Notes: generated from the letters alone by a model not told the origin. Shown: positions 54,440 through 63,865, numbered from the stretch's first letter. The stretch is 64,000 nt of DNA from Polaribacter sp. KT25b (GCF_900105145.1 NZ_LT629752.1:930001-994000), one strand, 5' to 3'. Numbers and translations are program-made.

Positions 54440-54505
54440 GTCATTGCGAATGTAATGAAGCAATCTTTTAATTAATTACAGATTGCTTCATGAACTCGCA
54501 ATGAC
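54440..54505. repeat. REPIN-like inverted pair of a widespread REP type
   Basis: GTCATTGCGA-N-GAAGCAATCT (54440-54466) faces its reverse complement AGATTGCTTC-N-CGCAATGAC (54480-54505). The arms match except for a few bases in the middle. This GTCATTGCGAG...GAAGCAATC pattern is a REP sequence seen in many bacterial genomes. It is unlike the CGGATT-type REP at the left end of the window. It lies between the htpG stop and its terminator. Confidence 0.75.
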
Positions 54506-54512
54506 ATTTTTT

Positions 54513-56423
54513 CTACTTAAACAATTCGTAAGAACGCTTGATAAAGTTTGTTAACTCTTCACCATGTAAAAGGTTTTGAGATAATTTAGCTAAATCAAAA
54601 GCTTGAGAAATTAATGCTTTCTGTGCAGCCTCATCTTTGCTATTTAAAATTTCTGAAACTAACGGACTATTTGTGTTTACCACTAAATTGTACATGTCTG
54701 GAAAATTACCCATTCCCATCATTCCACCACCACCAGAAGCTTGCATTTCTTTCATTCTACGCATAAATTCTGGAACCGTAATTAAGAACGGAGAAGCAGC
54801 AGAATCCATCGCTTCTAACTGAACTGTATATGTTTTTGAGTTTACAGCACCTTCAATAATTGGTTTTAATTTTGCAGTTTCTTCTTCTGATAATTTAGAA
54901 ATTATAGCATCGTCTTTCTTAATTAGATTATCAATAAAATCGGCATCAACTCTTGTAAATTTCACTTTAGCATCACCACCTTCTAATTTCTGCATTAAAT
55001 GCGAAATAATTGGTGAGTCTAATACTAAAACTTCATAACCTTTTGCAGTCGCATCTTTTATATAACTGTGTTGTGCTTCTTTGTTAGAAGTATATAAAAT
55101 AACGTGATTACCATCTTTATCAGTTTGATTTTCTTTTGTTTTTTCAATCAATTCATCAAACGTAAAATACGTATCTGCAACTGTTGGATATAAAGCAAAT
55201 TTCTTAGCTTTGTCAAAGAATTTATCTTCAGATAACATTCCGTATTCGATAATTACTTTAATATCGTTCCATTTTTTCTCAAAATCTTCACGATTATTTT
55301 TGAATAAAGAAGTTAATTTATCAGCCACTTTTTTGGTGATGTAACCAGATATTTTTTTTACAGCTCCATCTGCTTGTAAATAAGAACGAGAAACGTTTAA
55401 AGGAATGTCTGGAGAATCAATAACACCTTTTAACATTTGTAAAAAGTCTGGTACAATTCCCTCAACATTATCAGTTACATATACTTGGTTTTGATACAAT
55501 TGAATTTTATCCTTTTGCATATCCATAGAAGAACTTAACTTAGGAAAGAATAAAATTCCGGTTAAATTAAAAGGATAATCAACATTTAAATGAATGTGAA
55601 ATAAAGATTCTTCAAATTGCATTGGATACAATTCTCTGTAGAAATTTTCGTAATCTTCATCCGTTAAATCAGCAGGCGCTTTTGTCCAAGCAGGATTTGT
55701 GTTGTTGATGATATTATCAACCTCAATTTGTTTGTGAGGTTCTGTAGTTTCTTTACCGTCTTTATCTGTAGTAGTTTGAGGTGTAAAATCTGGATCGTTA
55801 ACTTTTTTAGTTCCAAATTTAATTGGCACTTGGTTAAAACGATTGTATTTGTTTAATAAAGCACTAATTTTCTCTTCAGTTAAAAACTCTGTAGAATCTT
55901 CTGCAATGTGTAAAACAATTTCTGTTCCTCTGTCAGATTTGTCATTTTCTACTAACGAATATTCTGGAGAACCATCACAAGTCCAATGAGCAGCAGGTTC
56001 GTCTTTAAAAGATTTAGTAAAGATTTCAACTTTTTCTGCAACCATAAAAGCAGAGTAAAAACCAAGTCCGAAATGACCAATTACGCCAGTTTCGTTTTTG
56101 TCGTCTTTATATTTTTCTAAAAATTCTTCAGCTCCAGAAAATGCAATTTGGTTGATGTATTTTTCAACTTCATCCATTGTCATCCCTAAACCTTGGTCTT
56201 TAATTGTTAAGGTTTTAGCTTCTTTATCAATGCTAATTTCAATTTTAGCATCGCCTAGTTCTGTTTTAGCTTCACCAATAGAAATAAGGTGTTTAAGTTT
56301 CGTCGTTGCATCTGTTCCGTTAGAAATTAATTCACGTAAAAATATTTCGTGATCAGAATACAAGAATTTTTTAATCAGCGGAAAAATATTTTCTACTGAT
56401 ACATTAATATTTCCTTTTGCCAT
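54513..56423 (-). CDS. htpG: Molecular chaperone HtpG (Hsp90)
   Basis: A 636-residue cytosolic Hsp90. The N-terminal GHKL ATPase domain has SDHEIFLRELISNGTDA (catalytic Glu, Asn), DQGLGMT and a lid with GHFGLGFYSAF. The middle domain has FFPKLSSSMDMQ and NVSRSYLQ. The C-terminal dimerisation domain ends in LSQNLLHGEELTNFIKRSYE. Length and motifs are normal for the family. A 318-base AT-rich gap precedes it. Confidence 0.97.
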   Translation of the reverse strand: MAKGNINVSVENIFPLIKKFLYSDHEIFLRELISNGTDATTKLKHLISIGEAKTELGDAKIEISIDKEAKTLTIKDQGLGMTMDEVEKYINQIAFSGAEEFLEKYKDDKNETGVIGHFGLGFYSAFMVAEKVEIFTKSFKDEPAAHWTCDGSPEYSLVENDKSDRGTEIVLHIAEDSTEFLTEEKISALLNKYNRFNQVPIKFGTKKVNDPDFTPQTTTDKDGKETTEPHKQIEVDNIINNTNPAWTKAPADLTDEDYENFYRELYPMQFEESLFHIHLNVDYPFNLTGILFFPKLSSSMDMQKDKIQLYQNQVYVTDNVEGIVPDFLQMLKGVIDSPDIPLNVSRSYLQADGAVKKISGYITKKVADKLTSLFKNNREDFEKKWNDIKVIIEYGMLSEDKFFDKAKKFALYPTVADTYFTFDELIEKTKENQTDKDGNHVILYTSNKEAQHSYIKDATAKGYEVLVLDSPIISHLMQKLEGGDAKVKFTRVDADFIDNLIKKDDAIISKLSEEETAKLKPIIEGAVNSKTYTVQLEAMDSAASPFLITVPEFMRRMKEMQASGGGGMMGMGNFPDMYNLVVNTNSPLVSEILNSKDEAAQKALISQAFDLAKLSQNLLHGEELTNFIKRSYELFK

Positions 56424-56741
56424 TTTATATAGGTTTTGTTTAACTTTATTATTTATGATGTTACAATAGTCAAATAAAATACCAAAAGGAATTTTATGAC
56501 AAGATGACAGAAATTATTTTTTATTTCAATTTTCGATATTTTTAGAATCTATTATTTGTCCTTAAAATGGATTTAGAACCTAATTTTGAAATTATTGGAA
56601 GTTGTTTTGGAAGGTTTTGAGCGTAAAATTGCGAATAAAGCATAAAATAAAATTATAAAAATTTTATTTTCAATCATTCTATCATAGAATTCTTAAATTA
56701 GTACTATCAAAATATTTAAAGAATTACGTAATTCATAAATT
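56424..56741. other. Divergent intergenic region with an all-AT inverted repeat
   Basis: No gene is visible in these 318 bases between htpG and the aldehyde dehydrogenase. AAAATAAAATT (56644-56654) pairs with AATTTTATTTT (56660-56670) across 5 bases, a perfect but A/T-only hairpin. I found no CIRCE-type heat-shock operator or convincing TAnnTTTG box for either gene. Confidence 0.4.
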
Positions 56742-58166
56742 ATGGAAACTATTAAAGACGAATTAAATATTGAAGCAATTACTGCAATTTTTAATACACA
56801 AAAAGAACATCAATTTGTTGTAGCAAATCAAACAATAAAAGAAAGAAAGAGAAAACTAAAAGCTTTAAAAAAAGCAGTAGAAATTACTTATAGAGCGGCA
56901 ATAAAAGAGGCGCTTTATAAAGATATGGGCAAACCAAAAGCAGAAGTAGACTTGACAGAAATTTATCCTGTTACTAGTGAAATTAAACACACTTTAAGAC
57001 ATTTAAATTCTTGGACAGAAAAACAAAGAGTTGGAACACCAATAGCTTTTATAGGATCTTCGTCCTATTATAAATATGAGCCAAAAGGTGTTTGTTTAAT
57101 TATTTCTCCTTGGAATTTTCCTGTAAATTTAACTTTAGCTCCTTTAGTAAGTGCAATCGCAGCTGGAAATACTGTGATTATAAAACCTTCGGAAATGACA
57201 CCTCATATTTCTAAAGTGATGAAAGAATTAATTGCTACTATTTTTAATGAAAACGAAGTAACTCTTATAGAAGGAGCTGTGCAAACAGCAACAGATTTAT
57301 TATCATTACCATTTAATCATATCTTTTTTACAGGATCGCCTGTAATAGGTAAAGTTGTAATGACTGCTGCTGCTAAACATTTAACTTCTGTAACTTTAGA
57401 ATTAGGAGGTAAATCGCCGACAATTATAGACGAAACTGCTACTATAAAAACGGCTGCTAAAAGAATTGCTTGGGGTAAATTTGTAAATGCTGGTCAGGTT
57501 TGTATTGCGCCAGATTATATTTATGTGCATAAAAGTAAACAAGAAGAATTGGTAAATGAGTTTAAAAAAGTATTGGCCAAGTTTTATAATAATAACGCAA
57601 ATCAATCTGAAAATTATACTTGTATTGTAAATGAATCTCACAAAGGTAGAGTTACAAGCATGATAAATAATGCAAAAGAAAACGGAGCAATAGTTTCTTA
57701 CGGTGGTAAAGTTGATGAAAAATCAAATGCAATAGAACCAACTATTTTAACGAATGTTAAAATGAATACTAAAGTGATGCAAGAAGAAATCTTTGGACCT
57801 ATTTTACCAATTATCCCTTATGATAATATAAATGAAGTAATTGATACAATCAATTCTAAAGAAAAACCGTTGGCACTTTATGTGTATAGTAACAAAAGTA
57901 AAAATATTGAGTATATTTTAAATAATACAAGAGCAGGTGGTTCTTGTGTAAATAATAATGCTGTTCATTTCTTTAATAATAATTTGCCTTTTGGAGGTTC
58001 TAATAATAGCGGAATTGGTAAATCTCATGGATTTTTTGGTTTTCAAGAGTTTTCTAATGCTAGAGGCGTTTTAAAACAAACCATTCCGGGTGCTTTAGAA
58101 ATATTAATGCCACCTTATACAAACTTTAAAGAGAAATTGATTAACCTAACCATTAAATGGTTTTAA
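56742..58166 (+). CDS. Aldehyde dehydrogenase
   Basis: A 474-residue NAD(P)-dependent aldehyde dehydrogenase. The cofactor region has PWNFPVNLTLAPL and IIKPSE. The general base is E220 in LELGGKSP and the nucleophile is C254 in NAGQVCIAPDY. It resembles the class 3 / coniferyl-aldehyde type (PFGGSNNSGIGKSHG and a hydrophobic C-terminus after PPYTNFKEK), which oxidises medium and long-chain aldehydes. It is transcribed alone, divergent from htpG. Confidence 0.94.
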   Translation: METIKDELNIEAITAIFNTQKEHQFVVANQTIKERKRKLKALKKAVEITYRAAIKEALYKDMGKPKAEVDLTEIYPVTSEIKHTLRHLNSWTEKQRVGTPIAFIGSSSYYKYEPKGVCLIISPWNFPVNLTLAPLVSAIAAGNTVIIKPSEMTPHISKVMKELIATIFNENEVTLIEGAVQTATDLLSLPFNHIFFTGSPVIGKVVMTAAAKHLTSVTLELGGKSPTIIDETATIKTAAKRIAWGKFVNAGQVCIAPDYIYVHKSKQEELVNEFKKVLAKFYNNNANQSENYTCIVNESHKGRVTSMINNAKENGAIVSYGGKVDEKSNAIEPTILTNVKMNTKVMQEEIFGPILPIIPYDNINEVIDTINSKEKPLALYVYSNKSKNIEYILNNTRAGGSCVNNNAVHFFNNNLPFGGSNNSGIGKSHGFFGFQEFSNARGVLKQTIPGALEILMPPYTNFKEKLINLTIKWF

Positions 58167-58311
58167 TTTATAGTAGATAATTTACTTGTAATTTTGTTTT
58201 TTCTATTATAAGTTTTAACTTAGTAAACTATAGCTTTTGTAAACATGTTAATTTATTTCTATTTTAGCAAGGTGCAAAAAATCAAATAAATAAAAAATAT
58301 ACCCATAAAAT

Positions 58312-59319
58312 ATGTATAATTCAAAAATTACCGGACTTGGATATTATGTTCCTGATAATATTGTTACAAATAATGATTTAAAGGAATTTATGGAAACTTC
58401 TGATGAATGGATCCAAGAAAGAACAGGAATAAAAGAACGTAGATGGATTGATCCAAAAACAGGAGATACAACTGCTGTTATGGGTGCAAAAGCTGCTAGA
58501 ATCGCTATAGATAGAGCTAGTTTAACCAAAGATGATATCGATTTTATTGTGTTTGCAACTTTAAGTCCGGATATGTATTTTCCTGGAGGTGGCGTGCAAG
58601 TGCAAGACCTATTAGATATGCCAACAATAGGTGCTTTAGATGTTCGTAACCAATGTTCTGGTTTTATTTATGCAATGTCTGTTGCAGATCAGTTTATAAA
58701 AACAGGAATGTATAAAAACATTTTGGTGATTGGTGCAGAAAATCATTCTGGTGGTTTAGAAAAATCTACTAGAGGTAGAAATGTTTCAGTTATTTTTGGT
58801 GATGGAGCAGGAGCAGCAATTTTATCAAGAAGTGAAGAAAAAGGTAAAGGAATTTTATCAACTCATTTACATTCTGAAGGAAAACATGCTAAAGAATTAG
58901 TTTTAGAAGGACCATCTACACAAAGATGGGTTCCAGAAATTTTAGCAGCAAATAATCCTGATGATGTTTCTTATTTTCCTTATATGAATGGTCAATTTGT
59001 ATTTAAACATGCTATTACGCGCTTTTCTGAAGCAATTGTAGAAGGTTTGGAAGCAAACAACTTAGAGAAAGAAGATATTGATATGTTAATTCCGCATCAA
59101 GCTAATTTACGTATTGCACAGTTTATCCAAAGAAAATTTAAATTATCTGATGATAAAATGTATAATAATATTATGAAGTATGGTAATACAACAGCTGCTT
59201 CAGTAATTATTGCGCTCACAGAAGCTTGGGAACTTGGTAAAATAAAAGACAATGATTTAGTAGTTTTGGCTGCTTTTGGAAGTGGATTTACTTGGGGAAG
59301 TGTAATTATTAGATGGTAA
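58312..59319 (+). CDS. 3-oxoacyl-ACP synthase III family protein (FabH-like)
   Basis: A 335-residue thiolase-fold condensing enzyme with the FabH triad: C115 in RNQCSGF, H262 in IPHQAN and N292 in YGNTTAAS. It would condense an acyl-CoA with malonyl-ACP. It sits alone, away from plsX or other fab genes, so it may be a secondary KAS III involved in a special acyl product or in aldehyde/hydrocarbon metabolism with the preceding dehydrogenase. That link is positional only. Confidence 0.9.
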   Translation: MYNSKITGLGYYVPDNIVTNNDLKEFMETSDEWIQERTGIKERRWIDPKTGDTTAVMGAKAARIAIDRASLTKDDIDFIVFATLSPDMYFPGGGVQVQDLLDMPTIGALDVRNQCSGFIYAMSVADQFIKTGMYKNILVIGAENHSGGLEKSTRGRNVSVIFGDGAGAAILSRSEEKGKGILSTHLHSEGKHAKELVLEGPSTQRWVPEILAANNPDDVSYFPYMNGQFVFKHAITRFSEAIVEGLEANNLEKEDIDMLIPHQANLRIAQFIQRKFKLSDDKMYNNIMKYGNTTAASVIIALTEAWELGKIKDNDLVVLAAFGSGFTWGSVIIRW

Positions 59320-59387
59320 AATAGATTTTAGTGCATAAAAAAGTGAACATTTATTTAGACAAACAATTAGAAATATAAAATAATAAC

Positions 59388-59420
59388 AATCCGAAACAAT
59401 TTTTTTGCTTCGGATTTTTT
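59388..59420 (+). terminator. Terminator after the FabH-like gene
   Basis: AATCCGAA (59388-59395) pairs with TTCGGATT (59409-59416) and a T-run follows. The loop is 13 bases and T-rich. It lies 69 bases beyond the stop codon. Confidence 0.7.
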
Positions 59421-59590
59421 GTTAATTCACAATTATGGAATTCAGTAATAATTATTTTAGTTTTTTGAACATTTATTTATTTCTTGTTTAATATTTTTTT
59501 CAATTACGTATTAGCTTTACGAGTGATATTTTTTTTTTGTTATTTAATTAATTTTATCTTATTTGCTCGTTTTTTAGTGTTTTGAATGCT

Positions 59591-59598
59591 TATATTTG
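59591..59598 (+). promoter_or_regulatory. -7 promoter box upstream of the CoA-binding protein gene
   Basis: TATATTTG matches TAnnTTTG, 39 bases before ATG 59638. The rest of this 318-base gap (59320-59637) holds the preceding terminator and AT-rich sequence without other visible features. Confidence 0.45.
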
Positions 59599-59637
59599 TT
59601 AATATAATCAATATCCTATAATTTATATATTAATTTT

Positions 59638-60000
59638 ATGAAAAATGTAACATTAGTTCTTGGTGCATCTGCAAACCCCAACAGATATTCTAACATTGCA
59701 ATAAAAAGATTGTTAGATAAAGAATTACCTGTTGTTGCTTTAGGGAAAAAAAAAGGGAAAGTTTTAAATGTAAATATTGCTGATAAAAGACAAGACTATA
59801 AAAATATAGATACTGTAACTTTATATCTTAATCCAAAAAGACAAGAAGAATATTATAATTACATTCTTGATTTGCAACCGAGAAGAGTAATCTTTAATCC
59901 TGGTGCAGAAAATGACGAGTTTGTAAAATTGTTGGAAGAACATAAAATTGAACCAGTAATTGCATGTACTTTAGTAATGATTTCTATCAATGAATATTAA
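59638..60000 (+). CDS. CoA-binding-domain protein
   Basis: A 120-residue single Rossmann-like domain of the CoA-binding_2 type: LVLGASANPNRYSNIAIKRL at the start, LYLNPKRQEEYYNYI in the middle, and VIFNPGAENDEF with VIACTLVMI at the end. Such proteins bind CoA or CoA thioesters, and their role is unclear. Single-gene unit, convergent with the LuxR-type regulator. Confidence 0.88.
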   Translation: MKNVTLVLGASANPNRYSNIAIKRLLDKELPVVALGKKKGKVLNVNIADKRQDYKNIDTVTLYLNPKRQEEYYNYILDLQPRRVIFNPGAENDEFVKLLEEHKIEPVIACTLVMISINEY

Positions 60001-60038
60001 TAAAGTAATAAATTGATTTGGTTAAAATTTAAGAGTTT

Positions 60039-60809
60039 CTAAATTAAATTTTGATTATTCTTAAAGTATTTCATTAATTCAAAAGTAGATTCGATATTTA
60101 GTTTTTTAAGTATATTTTTTCTGTGAGTATTTACAGTATGCTTGCTAATATGTAAGTTGTTAGAAATTTCTTCGCTTGTTTTGTTTGTTATTAACAAACG
60201 AACAACATCTCTTTCTCTATTTGTAATTATATTTAATAAATTTGAAGTTGATTGATTCTTATAAAATAAGGTTTCATATTCATTTTTATTATTTAAATAT
60301 TTTGCAGTTGCACAAATATCCATTTTTAAATGACCATCTAAAACGGTGTAATGTGCCATGCCAATTATGGGTTTATTGCTGCTATCAAACTGTAAAGGAG
60401 TTGTATTCTGAATAATATTTACATATTTGTTATCAGCATTTTTTATTCTATAATTCCAAGTATAGCTCATTCTTTTACGTTGTTCGTCATTCAACTCAGT
60501 CATTGTAAAAACCATTAAATCAGTTAAACTATTAAGCCATAGTTTAATATCTTCTGGATGAAAAAGGGACCAATAATAATCCATTCCACCAGTCATCATT
60601 TTATCAATAGACAAACCTGTACAAGCTGTAAAATTTTTACTTATATATTCAAAATTTTGATGAACTGTATTTGTAATGCAGTAAAATGTAGAATTGTAAG
60701 GATAATAATAATCTAGTTCAATTAACTTTTTAATGTGTTCTTCTATTTCAACATTAGGATATGTCTCAAAAATTTCATTATAAATAGAGTTTATTTTGAA
60801 TTTTTTCAT
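60039..60809 (-). CDS. PAS-like/LuxR-type transcriptional regulator
   Basis: A 256-residue regulator. The N-terminal 170 residues resemble a PAS fold (YISKNFTACTGLSIDKMM, then YYWSLFHPEDIKLWLNSL). The C-terminus is a LuxR helix-turn-helix (TNRERDVVRLLITNKTSEEI, then HISKHTVNTHRKNILKKL). No phospho-acceptor receiver domain is present, so it likely senses a ligand or redox state directly. It is the last gene of the leftward pyrR-pyrB-rnz run, 5 bases after rnz. The type is common in marine flavobacteria, with unknown targets. Confidence 0.86.
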   Translation of the reverse strand: MKKFKINSIYNEIFETYPNVEIEEHIKKLIELDYYYPYNSTFYCITNTVHQNFEYISKNFTACTGLSIDKMMTGGMDYYWSLFHPEDIKLWLNSLTDLMVFTMTELNDEQRKRMSYTWNYRIKNADNKYVNIIQNTTPLQFDSSNKPIIGMAHYTVLDGHLKMDICATAKYLNNKNEYETLFYKNQSTSNLLNIITNRERDVVRLLITNKTSEEISNNLHISKHTVNTHRKNILKKLNIESTFELMKYFKNNQNLI

Positions 60810-60814
60810 ATCTG

Positions 60815-61729
60815 TTACATATTAAAAATTTTACCTGGTTCTGCTAATTTTGTGTTTTCAAAAATTTCTTTAGCCTCTTTTTGAAACAATGAAATATCTT
60901 TATATCTACCAGAATAATGACCTATAATAAGTTGTTTTACATTTGCATCTTTCGCAATTTGTGCAGCTTGTTCAGACGTTGAATGTTTTGTTTTTTTAGC
61001 TAAATCTTCTCTGTCGGATAAAAAAGTAGCTTCGTGATACAGTAAATCAGTATTTTTTATAATCGGAATAATATCTGGTTTATAGTAAGTATCACTACAA
61101 AAAGCAAAGCTCAATGGTTTTGTTGGTGCAATTGTTAACTCCTTATTTGTAACAATTTCTCCGGTTGATAAGACAACATCTTTACCAGCTTTAATATTTA
61201 AATAATCAGCTTTATCAATTTCTGGATATCCGCTAATATTTAACATGTTCAGTTTTCTTGGTTTTTCTTTTTCTGTAAACAAATAACCATTTGTATACAC
61301 TCTATGGTTTAATGGAATTGTTCTTACAGAAACTTTATCATCCTCAAAAATAAGTTCACTTTCTTTGGATGTTAATTCGTGAAATATTATTGGATATTTA
61401 GCATGAGATTGAGAAATCTTCAACTGTAAAAGTGTCACTTTTTTGATACCTTTTGGTCCATAAACATGCAATTCTTTTTCTCTACTTAAAATACCATAAG
61501 TAGCTAACAAGCCAACTAAACCATAAAAATGATCGCCATGTAAATGAGAAATAAAAATGTGGTTAATTTTAGAAAAACCAACTTTATATTTTCGCATTTG
61601 ACGTTGTGTACCTTCGCCACAATCAATTAAAAAATGTTGATTATTTATTTCCAAATATTGAGAAGTTGGAAAAGCATTTGCACGCGGCGTCGCAGAATGA
61701 CAGCCTAAAATAGTTAGGTTTATACTCAT
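60815..61729 (-). CDS. rnz: Ribonuclease Z
   Basis: A 304-residue metallo-beta-lactamase-fold endonuclease that trims tRNA 3' ends. The zinc motif HLHGDH follows FIS (near residues 62-67). The N-terminus LTILGCHSATPRANAFPTSQ and the C-terminal LIIGHYSGRYKD are also characteristic. Its ATG overlaps the TGA of the preceding T9SS-domain gene by four bases, an unexpected coupling of an exported protein with an RNA-processing enzyme. Confidence 0.95.
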   Translation of the reverse strand: MSINLTILGCHSATPRANAFPTSQYLEINNQHFLIDCGEGTQRQMRKYKVGFSKINHIFISHLHGDHFYGLVGLLATYGILSREKELHVYGPKGIKKVTLLQLKISQSHAKYPIIFHELTSKESELIFEDDKVSVRTIPLNHRVYTNGYLFTEKEKPRKLNMLNISGYPEIDKADYLNIKAGKDVVLSTGEIVTNKELTIAPTKPLSFAFCSDTYYKPDIIPIIKNTDLLYHEATFLSDREDLAKKTKHSTSEQAAQIAKDANVKQLIIGHYSGRYKDISLFQKEAKEIFENTKLAEPGKIFNM

Positions 61730-62046
61730 TTAATAACAAAACGTTTAGAAATTATAGTTTCTTTATCTTGTAATTTGTAAATATAAATACCAGAAAGTAA
61801 GTTTCCTTTTTTAAAAGTAAATGAATTATTGCCAGTAGTAACTTTAATATTTTCTTTGTAAACAGTTTTACCTAAAACATTTATTACAGAAAAAATTATA
61901 GTTGCATTATTTGCAGCTTTAAAGGATATTTTTGTGTTCTCTGTAAACGGATTTGGGGCAGCAGATAATTTTTCAACAGATTTATGCTGTGAAAAACCAA
62001 TTGTGGTTAGGCTTAAAAATAAAATAAAAAGTAGTTTTTTTATCAT
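61726..62046 (-). CDS. Minimal exported protein consisting of a T9SS sorting domain
   Basis: A 106-residue protein. A signal peptide (LLFILFLSLTTIGFSQ, cleaved about residue 19) is followed almost at once by a type A C-terminal sorting domain: APNPF (about 30-34), FSVINVLGKTVYKENI, and ISKRFVIK at the end. There is no cargo domain. In this phylum such domains direct proteins through the type IX system. A bare one may be a degraded gene, a secretion decoy or a small surface protein. It is coupled to rnz by a 4-base overlap. Confidence 0.82.
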   Translation of the reverse strand: MIKKLLFILFLSLTTIGFSQHKSVEKLSAAPNPFTENTKISFKAANNATIIFSVINVLGKTVYKENIKVTTGNNSFTFKKGNLLSGIYIYKLQDKETIISKRFVIK

Positions 62047-62056
62047 TTATGTGTTT

Positions 62057-62383
62057 TTAAAATCCTAATTCTCTTTCTATAGCTTCCATTTCTAAAACAT
62101 CTTCTGCTTCAGTTAAAGTAGGAACAATGTTTAAGTCTTCTGGTAAGTCATCAATATCAACATTATTGTAAACAATAACAAAAGATTTACTATTTTTCTT
62201 TTTGATGTTATTCAAAAATAAAGAAATTTCTTCTTTTGTAGTTTTAATTTCATTAGAAATTTGTAAAACTAGATGAACTTCATTAAAATCTTTCTCTTTT
62301 TTTAAAAAAGTTGTGTAAAAATCTAAAAACGAGTTTTCATCCGAAGTAATAAGAGTATAATTTTCTTTTTTTTCTATTATCAT
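62057..62383 (-). CDS. Small STAS-like protein of the pyr-rnz operon
   Basis: A 108-residue cytosolic protein with alternating strands and helices like a STAS fold. The C-terminal LTEAEDVLEMEAIERELGF is acidic and looks conserved. It recurs between pyrB and rnz in flavobacteria, where it is sometimes labelled ribonuclease Z by proximity. It has no metallo-hydrolase motif and is not that enzyme. It lies 4 bases after pyrB. Function unknown. Confidence 0.78.
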   Translation of the reverse strand: MIIEKKENYTLITSDENSFLDFYTTFLKKEKDFNEVHLVLQISNEIKTTKEEISLFLNNIKKKNSKSFVIVYNNVDIDDLPEDLNIVPTLTEAEDVLEMEAIERELGF

Positions 62384-62387
62384 TAAT

Positions 62388-63317
62388 TTACCTTTTAATT
62401 TGTTGCGCCAATAAATAAATAACTGCCATTCTTACCGCAACACCATTTTCTACTTGATTTAAAATAATAGATTGATCAGAATCTGCAACTTCGCTTGTAA
62501 TTTCTACACCTCTATTTATTGGTCCTGGATGCATTATTACAATTTTCTTGCCAAGATTATCTAAAATGTCTTTATTAATTCCAAAAAGTTGAGTGTATTC
62601 TCTGGTTGATGGAAAATATTTAATATCCATTCTTTCGTGTTGCACTCTTAAAACATTGGCAACATCACACCATTCTAAGGCTTTTTTAAGGTTGGTTTCA
62701 ACCTCAACACCTAAGCTTGTAATATATTTAGGTATTAAAGTTGTTGGTCCACAAACTTTTACTTGTGCACCTTGTAATTGCAACGCAAATATATTTGATA
62801 AAGCAACTCTAGAATGTAAAATATCGCCAACAATAACAATCTTTTTACCTTTTACAGTTCCTAGTTTTTCTCTTATAGAATAAGAATCTAATAATGCTTG
62901 TGTTGGATGTTCGTGTGTTCCATCACCAGCATTTATAATCTTTGCATTTACGTGTTTAGATAAGAAAACACCTGCACCAACATTTCCATGTCTCATCACA
63001 ACAATATCTACTTTCATAGATAAAATATTGTTAACCGTGTCTATTAAAGTTTCTCCTTTTTTTACGGATGATTGACTTGCAGAAAAATTAATTACATCTG
63101 CAGAAAGTCTTTTTTGAGCCAGTTCAAAAGAAAGTTTTGTTCTGGTACTATTTTCAAAAAATAAATTTGCAATTGTAATATCTCTTAGAGAAGGAACCTT
63201 TTTTATAGGTCTATTTATAACTTCTTTAAAATGATCTGCAGTTTTAAAAATAAGGTCAATATCAGTTTTTTTTAGATATTTTATGCCTAATAAATGTTCT
63301 ACGCTTAATTGATCCAT
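62388..63317 (-). CDS. pyrB: Aspartate carbamoyltransferase catalytic subunit
   Basis: Catalyses the first committed step of pyrimidine synthesis, joining carbamoyl phosphate to aspartate. The 309-residue protein has the carbamoyl phosphate site FFENSTRTKLSFE, the HPTQALLD motif after GDGTHE, and the HPGPINRGVE loop. There is no adjacent pyrI regulatory subunit. It starts one base after pyrR stops, so control is probably at the RNA level by PyrR. Confidence 0.96.
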   Translation of the reverse strand: MDQLSVEHLLGIKYLKKTDIDLIFKTADHFKEVINRPIKKVPSLRDITIANLFFENSTRTKLSFELAQKRLSADVINFSASQSSVKKGETLIDTVNNILSMKVDIVVMRHGNVGAGVFLSKHVNAKIINAGDGTHEHPTQALLDSYSIREKLGTVKGKKIVIVGDILHSRVALSNIFALQLQGAQVKVCGPTTLIPKYITSLGVEVETNLKKALEWCDVANVLRVQHERMDIKYFPSTREYTQLFGINKDILDNLGKKIVIMHPGPINRGVEITSEVADSDQSIILNQVENGVAVRMAVIYLLAQQIKR

Positions 63318-63318
63318 A

Positions 63319-63858
63319 TTATTTTTGTTCTATATAAACTGCATCTTTTTTATGCGTTTCTTTCCAAGAAACTAAAACTTTTTCTTCATTTATTGCGTCA
63401 ACTTGCCTTCCTTTATAATTTGGCTGAATTGGTAAATGTCTACTAAAACGTCTATCAATTAAAACCAATAACTCAATACTTTCTGGTCTTCCAAAAGACT
63501 GTATTGCAGTTAAAGCAGCTCTAATACTTCTACCAGAAAATAAAACATCATCAATAATTACCACTTTTTTATTTTCAATTAAAAAATCGATTTTTGTTGA
63601 TGTTGCAGCTAAAGGCGAATCTCTTCTTCTAAAATCATCTCTGTAAAATGTAATATCTAGCAGACCTAATTTTAAATCTTTTATGCCGTATTCGTTTTTT
63701 AACAAAGTTGCTAATCTGTTTGCTAAATACGTTCCTCTTGGTTGTACACCAATTAAAACAGTATTAGAAAAATCATTATGATTTTCAATTAGCTCGCACG
63801 CTAATCTGTGAAGAATAATTTCAATATCTTTTGAGTTAAGTAAGGTTTTTTTGCTCAT
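63319..63858 (-). CDS. pyrR: Bifunctional pyrimidine operon regulator / uracil phosphoribosyltransferase
   Basis: A 179-residue phosphoribosyltransferase-fold protein. The PRPP loop is VVIIDDVLFSGRSIRAAL, and GVQPRGTYLANRLA and RDDFRRRDSP match PyrR. In Gram-positives PyrR binds pyr mRNA to attenuate transcription when UMP is high. In Bacteroidota the RNA target is less studied. I chose ATG 63858 (MSKKTLLNS), which gives the standard length. A longer frame begins with an unlikely hydrophobic leader. A short hairpin lies directly upstream. Confidence 0.93.
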   Translation of the reverse strand: MSKKTLLNSKDIEIILHRLACELIENHNDFSNTVLIGVQPRGTYLANRLATLLKNEYGIKDLKLGLLDITFYRDDFRRRDSPLAATSTKIDFLIENKKVVIIDDVLFSGRSIRAALTAIQSFGRPESIELLVLIDRRFSRHLPIQPNYKGRQVDAINEEKVLVSWKETHKKDAVYIEQK

Positions 63859-63865
63859 AAGAATG

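Noticed and set aside
62057..62383. Calling the 108-residue protein a ribonuclease Z
   Set aside because: It has no metallo-beta-lactamase motif; the real rnz is the next-but-one gene.
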